The notes beneath the pieces are model-generated. The model had not been told where the DNA came from. It ran no database searches and saw only the letters and a list, made by a program, of their open reading frames with translations. Made by a program: the position numbers and the translations under genes. Below, in pieces: positions 5,827-9,674 of a DNA stretch of 9,674 nucleotides. Location: NCBI GenBank assembly GCA_903930805.1, contig CAIYZZ010000465.1, positions 1-9,674 of the forward strand. Reading direction: 5' to 3'. The stretch's first letter is position 1; the number at the start of each line of letters is the position of its first letter. This DNA comes from an uncultured Rhodocyclaceae bacterium. Its GTDB lineage: Bacteria > Pseudomonadota > Gammaproteobacteria > Burkholderiales > Rhodocyclaceae.

Positions 5827-7113
5827 ATGCACCCGAACCTTTCCTTCGAGCAGGCCCCGCCGCTTTCGGTGCCGTTCCGGTTTTTTCTGACCGCACCGCT
5901 GTTCGGGGTGGCTGCCGGTCTGCTGCTCTTGGTCCAAGGGGGCGATATGCTGGCATCGCGCTGGACGCCTGGCGCACTGGCGGCTACGCACTTGATGGCG
6001 GTGGGATTCATGCTGCAGGCGATGTGCGGGGCACTGTTGCAGTTTATCCCCGTTGCAGCGGGCGGCAACATTTGGCGCCCACGCCTGGTTGCCGGACTCG
6101 TCCACCCACTGCTCGCGGCGGCGGCCGTGCTCTTGGCGGTGGCGTTTCTTACCCAGCGTCCGGCCTTTTTTTTTGCTGCTGCGCACGGCTTTGCGTTGGC
6201 CCTGGGCGCTTATATTCTCGTGGTGGGCATCGCACTCTCACGTCGGGATGCGCGTGGTGCGACGATCGCTGCCCTGCGTATTGCCTTGGGAGGATTGTTG
6301 GTAACGCTGTTGCTTGGGGTGATGCTTGCTACTGGCGTGGCGCGCGGCAGCGATTTCCCGTTCCTGATGCTTACCAACATCCACGCAGCCTGGGGATTGG
6401 GCGGCTGGGCGCTGATATTGCTGGCAGGCGTTTCCTACTACGTGGTGCCGATGTTCCAGCTGACGCCGGCCTATCCGACCTGGCTGGCGCGCGGTGTGCC
6501 CTGGATGTTACTGGCAGTTCTGCTGCTTTGGTCTGCCCAGCTGGTGGGTTTCCCGGATGGCGTGCGGGTTGCGCTGCTGTTGGGTGGCTTCGGGGTGGCC
6601 GGGTTGTTCGCCGCCGCGACTTTGTATCTGCAAAGTCGCCGCCGCCGCAAGCTCAGTGACACTACCCTGCTGTTCTTCCGTACGGCCATGCTGTGCCTGC
6701 TGGCCACGTTGTTATCGGTGTTGTTGTTTGCACTACAGCCAGCGCTCTGGGATGATCCTCGCACCGCCGTTTGGTTGGGCGTTTTGCTCTTGGTCGGTGT
6801 CTTCGCCTCGGTCATAAGCGGCATGCTTTACAAGGTCGTGCCTTTTCTTATCTGGCTGCATTTGCAACGCCTGTGCGGACCTAACACCCTGCCGCCAACG
6901 ATGAACCTGATGATTCCGGATCGGGCAATGCGCCGGCACTTCCATACGCACATCGGCGCCCTGATCTTGCTGTTGGCTTCAGTCGGCTGGCCCTTTCTGG
7001 CGCGGCCTGCCGGGCTGGCATTCGCGCTCGACTGTGCTTGGCTGGGGCTGAATCTTGTTGCCGCAGTCCGTGTTTTCCTCGCTTTCAGAAATCGTATTCG
7101 CGCAGGCGTTTGA
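5827..7113 (+). CDS. Polytopic membrane protein, heme-copper oxidase subunit I / NnrS-like
   Basis: A 428-residue inner-membrane protein, almost entirely hydrophobic, with about 12 predicted membrane helices. Conserved-looking histidine segments are THLMAVGFMLQAMCGALLQF (His55), NIHAAWGLGG...SYYVVPMF (His186), SGMLYKVVPFLIWLHLQR (His345) and HFHTHIG (371-375). This arrangement resembles the heme-copper oxidase subunit I-like and NnrS-like proteins found beside NO and denitrification genes. I do not see the full copper-site set of a true oxidase, and no subunit II or cytochrome c gene is adjacent, so a respiratory enzyme is unlikely; heme binding and a role in NO tolerance or electron or metal handling are inferences. 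It starts 21 bp after the DUF2249 stop, with a poor ribosome binding site, suggesting read-through expression in the hemerythrin unit. Its last 29 bp overlap the convergent DNR-like gene. Confidence 0.85.
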   Translation: MHPNLSFEQAPPLSVPFRFFLTAPLFGVAAGLLLLVQGGDMLASRWTPGALAATHLMAVGFMLQAMCGALLQFIPVAAGGNIWRPRLVAGLVHPLLAAAAVLLAVAFLTQRPAFFFAAAHGFALALGAYILVVGIALSRRDARGATIAALRIALGGLLVTLLLGVMLATGVARGSDFPFLMLTNIHAAWGLGGWALILLAGVSYYVVPMFQLTPAYPTWLARGVPWMLLAVLLLWSAQLVGFPDGVRVALLLGGFGVAGLFAAATLYLQSRRRRKLSDTTLLFFRTAMLCLLATLLSVLLFALQPALWDDPRTAVWLGVLLLVGVFASVISGMLYKVVPFLIWLHLQRLCGPNTLPPTMNLMIPDRAMRRHFHTHIGALILLLASVGWPFLARPAGLAFALDCAWLGLNLVAAVRVFLAFRNRIRAGV

Positions 7114-7792
7114 GGTCGTTAATGGTGATTTGTTTGCCCTGCACGCCAATCAGCTTGGCTTCGGCCAGATCGTGGAAAATGCGTGACAGGGTTTCGGGCG
7201 TCAGGTTGAGTCGCGAGGCGATGATCTGCTTGGAGGTGGGCAGAGTGATCTCGATGCTGCCCGTGAAATCGCCATCACCCTCGATCAGACAATGTTGCAG
7301 CAAATAACCAATCACCCGCTGGGCGCTGGAGCGCAGCGAATAAGATTCGACATCTTGCACCAGAGAGTGCAACCGCATCGAGAGGCCGGCGAGCATGTGA
7401 CGGGCGAAGGATGGGTCGCTCGCCAGCAACTCGAACACGGTATCCTTGGCGACATGCAGGAGCAGGGTGTCGGCGATGGCCTCGGCAAACAGGGGGTAAG
7501 GACGGCCCATGAACATCACTGCCTCGCCGAAACTTTGCTTGGGGCCGAGAATGGCGACCACTTTTTCGTTACCGCTGGAAGAGGGGAAAGCGAGCTTCAA
7601 TTGACCAAAGACAATGACATAGAAACCGCGCGAAGGATCACCTTTCTGGAACAGCATCTCGCCCTTGGTCAGTCGTTTTTCGCGTGCCTGGGCCGCGATT
7701 TTTATTACCTGTTCAGGCGTCAGCTCCTGAAACAGCGGCAGGCGCGCCAAGAGTGCCGGAATATCGATGCGGTTATCCTGTACTTGGGTCAT
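7085..7792 (-). CDS. dnr: DNR-like Crp/Fnr-family transcriptional regulator
   Basis: A 235-residue regulator with an N-terminal cyclic-nucleotide-binding-type beta barrel (LPLFQELTPEQ, KGEMLFQKGDPSRGFYVI, FGEAVMFMGRPYP), a dimer helix (SMRLHSLVQDVESYSLRSS) and a C-terminal winged helix. The recognition helix is SRLNLTPETLSRIFHDL, with the E-x-x-S-R residues that read TTGAT-type half-sites. There is no FNR-type cysteine cluster, so it is not a 4Fe-4S sensor. FGEAVMFM closely resembles the FAEAMMFM segment of Pseudomonas DNR, a heme-dependent NO sensor activating nitrite, NO and nitrous oxide reductase genes; the NO role here is inferred. The start at 7792 is chosen for AAGGAGAG at 7800-7807; an in-frame upstream ATG at 7825 would overlap that site and adds non-conserved residues. 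It is divergent from the sirB-like gene and convergent with the membrane protein gene. No FNR-type box is seen in front of it. Confidence 0.87.
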   Translation of the reverse strand: MTQVQDNRIDIPALLARLPLFQELTPEQVIKIAAQAREKRLTKGEMLFQKGDPSRGFYVIVFGQLKLAFPSSSGNEKVVAILGPKQSFGEAVMFMGRPYPLFAEAIADTLLLHVAKDTVFELLASDPSFARHMLAGLSMRLHSLVQDVESYSLRSSAQRVIGYLLQHCLIEGDGDFTGSIEITLPTSKQIIASRLNLTPETLSRIFHDLAEAKLIGVQGKQITINDLKRLREYDF

Positions 7793-7845
7793 GGTGCCGC
7801 TCTCCTTGGGCCGCAAACATACCATTCTTTCCGTGAGGTGATCTG

Positions 7846-8250
7846 ATGCTCCATGTGGTCGTGAAGCATGTGCATATCGTTTGCGTGGTGTTGAGCATCA
7901 GCGGCTTTTGCCTGCGCGGCTGGTTGATGATGAAAAAGTCGACGCTGGCGGGACGGCAACATGAGCGGCGCTGGTTGCGCATCCTGCCCCATGTAAATGA
8001 CACCATCCTGCTGGCGGCGGCGCTTATGCTCATGGTGCTGATCGGTCAATATCCTTTTGTTGACGCCTGGCTGACCGTGAAGATATTTGGTCTGATCACC
8101 TACATTATTCTCGGTTCGCTGGCGCTCAAACCGGGGCGTAGTCCGCGTCTGCGCGTGGCGGCGGGGGTTGCCGCCATCGCCGTATTCGGCTGGATTGTTT
8201 CGGTAGCGCTGACCAAGCATCCGCTTGGTGTATTGGCGTTACTGGCCTGA
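7846..8250 (+). CDS. SirB-family small inner-membrane protein
   Basis: A 134-residue protein with four predicted membrane helices. Features that fit the SirB family are the N-terminal KHVHIVCVVLSISGFCLRG (first helix with two His), an arginine-rich linker (RQHERRWLRILPHVND), an acidic/aromatic third segment (DAWLTVKIFGLITYIILG) and a final helix. GAGGTG at 7835-7840 gives a good ribosome binding site. The family name comes from Salmonella sirB, but the molecular role is unknown; in beta- and gammaproteobacteria it is a common chromosomal gene of uncharacterised function. Its codons for KKSTLAGRQ form copy 2 of the 27-bp repeat also found after phaC. Its TGA stop directly abuts the stop of the convergent fnr gene with no bases between. 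Confidence 0.86.
   Translation: MLHVVVKHVHIVCVVLSISGFCLRGWLMMKKSTLAGRQHERRWLRILPHVNDTILLAAALMLMVLIGQYPFVDAWLTVKIFGLITYIILGSLALKPGRSPRLRVAAGVAAIAVFGWIVSVALTKHPLGVLALLA
7933..7959 (+). repeat. 27-bp direct repeat, copy 2 (inside sirB-like gene)
   Basis: Matches 2225-2251 at 26 of 27 bases in the same orientation. It is coding here, spanning the linker between the first and second helices of the SirB-family protein, so this copy is probably the original and the post-phaC one the derivative. Confidence 0.75.
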
Positions 8251-8988
8251 TCAGACGCGCCGCTCAGTCAGCAGCTTCTTCAAACCGGCCGCGTCGCGAA
8301 TCTGGATGTGTTTCTGGTGCACCGTGATCAAGCCTTCTTCCTGAAAGCGCGAGAAGGCGCGACTGACAGTTTCAAGCTTCAACCCGAGATAGGAACCGAT
8401 TTCATTGCGGGTCATGCGCAGATTGAATTCGGTGGGTGAGTAGCCGCGCGCCGTGAACCGCTGCGAGAGGTTGAGCAGGAACGCGGCGAGACGCTCCTCG
8501 GCACGCATGATGCCCAACAACATCATCACGCCGTGGTCGCGCACGATCTCGCGGCTCATCATCTTGTGGAAGTGATGCTGCAGTGCACTGATTGCGCGCG
8601 AGTAGTTTTCGAGATCGGCGAAGGGGATGACGCAGACCTCGCTGTCCTCGAGGGCGATGGCGTTGCAGGTGTGCTTTTCCGAGCAGATACCGTCCATACC
8701 CAGTACTTCACCGGCCATCTGGAAGCCCGTGACCTGTTCGCGGCCATCTTCCAGCAGCACGGCGGTCTTGAAAAAACCGGTCTTGATCGCGAAGATCGCC
8801 TCGAACGGGTCATTGCCACGGTAAAGATGCTGGCCCCGCAACACCCGCTTGCGGACATCGACCAATTGGTCGAGTTGGTCGAGTTCGTCTTCGGCAAGAC
8901 CCATCGGCAGGCAGAGTTCGCGCAGGTTACACTGCGAACAGGCTTCGCGTAATGCTGGTACCGAAAGCTGCTCTACCTTGGCATGCAT
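8251..8988 (-). CDS. fnr: FNR oxygen-sensing transcriptional regulator (4Fe-4S)
   Basis: A 245-residue global anaerobic regulator. Counting from the start at 8988, the N-terminal cluster is CSQCNLRELC (Cys17, Cys20, Cys26) and the fourth ligand is Cys119 in SEVCVIPF, each exactly three residues below Escherichia coli Cys20/23/29/122. Two further cysteines (102, 108) lie in GICSEKHTC. The barrel has GFFKTAVLLEDGREQVTGF, the dimer helix follows, and the recognition helix GLKLETVSRAFSRFQEEGLI carries the E-x-x-S-R motif. Under oxygen the cluster is lost and the dimer falls apart. The start at 8988 gives family length and leaves the FNR-type box at 9019-9032 upstream; in-frame ATGs at 9057 (AGGCGAGG upstream) and 9081 would put that box in coding sequence and add residues without family support. 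It is divergent from hemN and abuts the sirB-like gene tail to tail. Confidence 0.96.
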   Translation of the reverse strand: MHAKVEQLSVPALREACSQCNLRELCLPMGLAEDELDQLDQLVDVRKRVLRGQHLYRGNDPFEAIFAIKTGFFKTAVLLEDGREQVTGFQMAGEVLGMDGICSEKHTCNAIALEDSEVCVIPFADLENYSRAISALQHHFHKMMSREIVRDHGVMMLLGIMRAEERLAAFLLNLSQRFTARGYSPTEFNLRMTRNEIGSYLGLKLETVSRAFSRFQEEGLITVHQKHIQIRDAAGLKKLLTERRV

Positions 8989-9018
8989 CGGCTTATGCCA
9001 AGTGGAATTGCCGGGGCT

Positions 9019-9032
9019 TTGATCTGCGTCAA
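9019..9032 (+). promoter_or_regulatory. FNR-type box between fnr and hemN
   Basis: The site reads TTGATCTGCGTCAA on this strand and TTGACGCAGATCAA on the other, 9 of 10 against the consensus. Towards hemN, a -10-like CATTCT at 9055-9060 lies at exactly the class II distance from the box centre (9025.5), predicting a start near 9067 and a leader of about 53 nt. Towards fnr, the box ends 30 bases before the start codon, too close for class II activation, so it would be a repressing or autoregulatory site. FNR/ANR control of hemN is established in other proteobacteria. Confidence 0.75.
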
Positions 9033-9119
9033 CGTGTACCGCGCCCAGTTGCTGCATTCTGCACGCCTCGCCTGAAGGCATTTTCCGCCGCGTTTCGCTA
9101 TCGTCGCCATCGTAGAGTC

Positions 9120-9674
9120 GTGAGCCATTATCAAGAGTTGATTTTCGATCCGCAGGTCATCCGTCGCTTCGACGTCAGTGGCCCGCGCTACACGTCCTAC
9201 CCGACGGCGGATCGTTTCGTCGAAGCCTTCGACGCCGAAGCTTACAAGTCATGGCTCGGGCGGCGAACAATTGGCGGGATTGGTCGAGCGCTCTCATTAT
9301 ACTTTCACATCCCCTTTTGCAACACCATCTGCTATTACTGCGCCTGCAACAAGATCATCACCAAGGATCACGGACGATCCGCCAAGTATTTGAAGTATCT
9401 CGGCAAGGAGATGGCCTTGCAGTCGGCGGCGCTCGATGGCCCGCACGATGTCGTGCAACTGCACTGGGGTGGGGGTACGCCTACCTTCCTGTCGAACGAT
9501 GAAATGCGCCTCCTGATGGAGATGACGCGGCAGCATTTTCGCTTGTTGCCTGACGGCGAGTATTCCATCGAGGTCGACCCGAGAAAAGTCGACCGCGAGA
9601 CCGTCAAGCTGCTGGCTGAGCTCGGTTTCAATCGCATGAGTGTCGGCGTGCAGGATTTCGATCCGCGTGTGCAA
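9120..9674 (+). CDS. hemN: Oxygen-independent coproporphyrinogen III oxidase, N-terminal part (radical SAM)
   Basis: The first 185 codons of a radical SAM enzyme that decarboxylates coproporphyrinogen III to protoporphyrinogen IX without oxygen, in the cytoplasm. It begins with GTG at 9120 and is open to the right edge. The 4Fe-4S/SAM motif is CNTICYYCAC (Cys67, Cys71, Cys74, Cys76), the C-x3-C-x2-C-x-C spacing of true HemN. GPRYTSYPTADRF (21-33), YFHIPFC, NKIITKDHGRSAKY, HWGGGTPTFLS, SIEVDPR and GFNRMSVGVQDFDP are HemN segments in the expected order. A tyrosine follows the first two cysteines (CYYC), as in HemN rather than HemW. No frameshift is present. The ribosome binding site is poor (AGAG only). 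It is divergent from fnr and has an FNR-type box 88 bases upstream, consistent with anaerobic induction. Confidence 0.96.
   Translation, partial: MSHYQELIFDPQVIRRFDVSGPRYTSYPTADRFVEAFDAEAYKSWLGRRTIGGIGRALSLYFHIPFCNTICYYCACNKIITKDHGRSAKYLKYLGKEMALQSAALDGPHDVVQLHWGGGTPTFLSNDEMRLLMEMTRQHFRLLPDGEYSIEVDPRKVDRETVKLLAELGFNRMSVGVQDFDPRVQ

Noticed and set aside
5748..6659. 303-codon plus-strand frame overlapping the membrane protein gene
   Set aside because: Gly/Arg/Ala-rich composition typical of a shifted frame; the 5827-7113 frame gives coherent membrane helices instead.
7601..7614. TTGACCAAAGACAA as a further FNR-type box
   Set aside because: Second half-site matches only three of five bases and it lies inside the dnr coding sequence far from any start.
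8861..8890. Tandem repeat of TTGGTCGAG units
   Set aside because: Explained by the ELDQLDQL coding stretch of fnr; only two to three short units.
9178..9502. Apparent frameshifted or broken gene at the right end, from two short frames
   Set aside because: The frame starting with GTG at 9120 is continuous to the edge and gives intact HemN motifs; the short frames are shadows.

Overview
The window looks like chromosomal DNA from a GC-rich, PHA-storing, facultatively anaerobic (probably denitrifying) betaproteobacterium of Rhodocyclales/Azoarcus-Dechloromonas type. That placement is inferred from gene content and protein style (class I PHA synthase, 4Fe-4S FNR beside HemN, DNR-like regulator, SirB-family protein); no rRNA or marker gene confirms it. 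I see no tRNA, rRNA, CRISPR array or insertion sequence. The DNA is densely coding, with no gene-free stretch over 300 bases.

Layout. (1) A universal stress protein gene runs leftward off the left edge (1-323). (2) A divergent, rightward block carries a class I PHA synthase (493-2226), an FMN-dependent nitronate monooxygenase-like protein with a cysteine-rich tail (2336-3598), a small soluble protein resembling a chemoreceptor signalling tip (3637-4251) and a stand-alone diiron metallo-beta-lactamase-fold protein of the ODP/flavodiiron type (4255-4995). (3) A second rightward unit has hemerythrin (start 5105 or 5120, to 5584), a DUF2249 protein (5566-5805) and a 12-helix-type membrane protein with heme-copper-oxidase/NnrS-like histidine motifs (5827-7113). 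(4) Converging on it is a DNR-like Crp/Fnr regulator (7085-7792), divergent from a SirB-family membrane protein (7846-8250). (5) Abutting that is a full-length FNR (8251-8988), divergent from hemN, which runs off the right edge (9120 onward).

How it fits together. Three sites of the form TTGA[C/T]-N4-[A/G]TCAA lie upstream of phaC, hemerythrin and hemN/fnr. Each has a -10-like hexamer at about the class II activation distance on its right. Both window regulators carry the E-x-x-S-R recognition motif that reads this half-site. The window therefore reads as a low-oxygen/NO regulon: carbon storage, oxygen- or NO-binding diiron proteins, a heme-type membrane protein, oxygen-independent heme synthesis and the regulators themselves.

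The most unusual part is the adjacent, translationally coupled pair of a sensor-less chemoreceptor-tip-like protein and an ODP-like diiron protein, a plausible soluble oxygen/redox signalling module.
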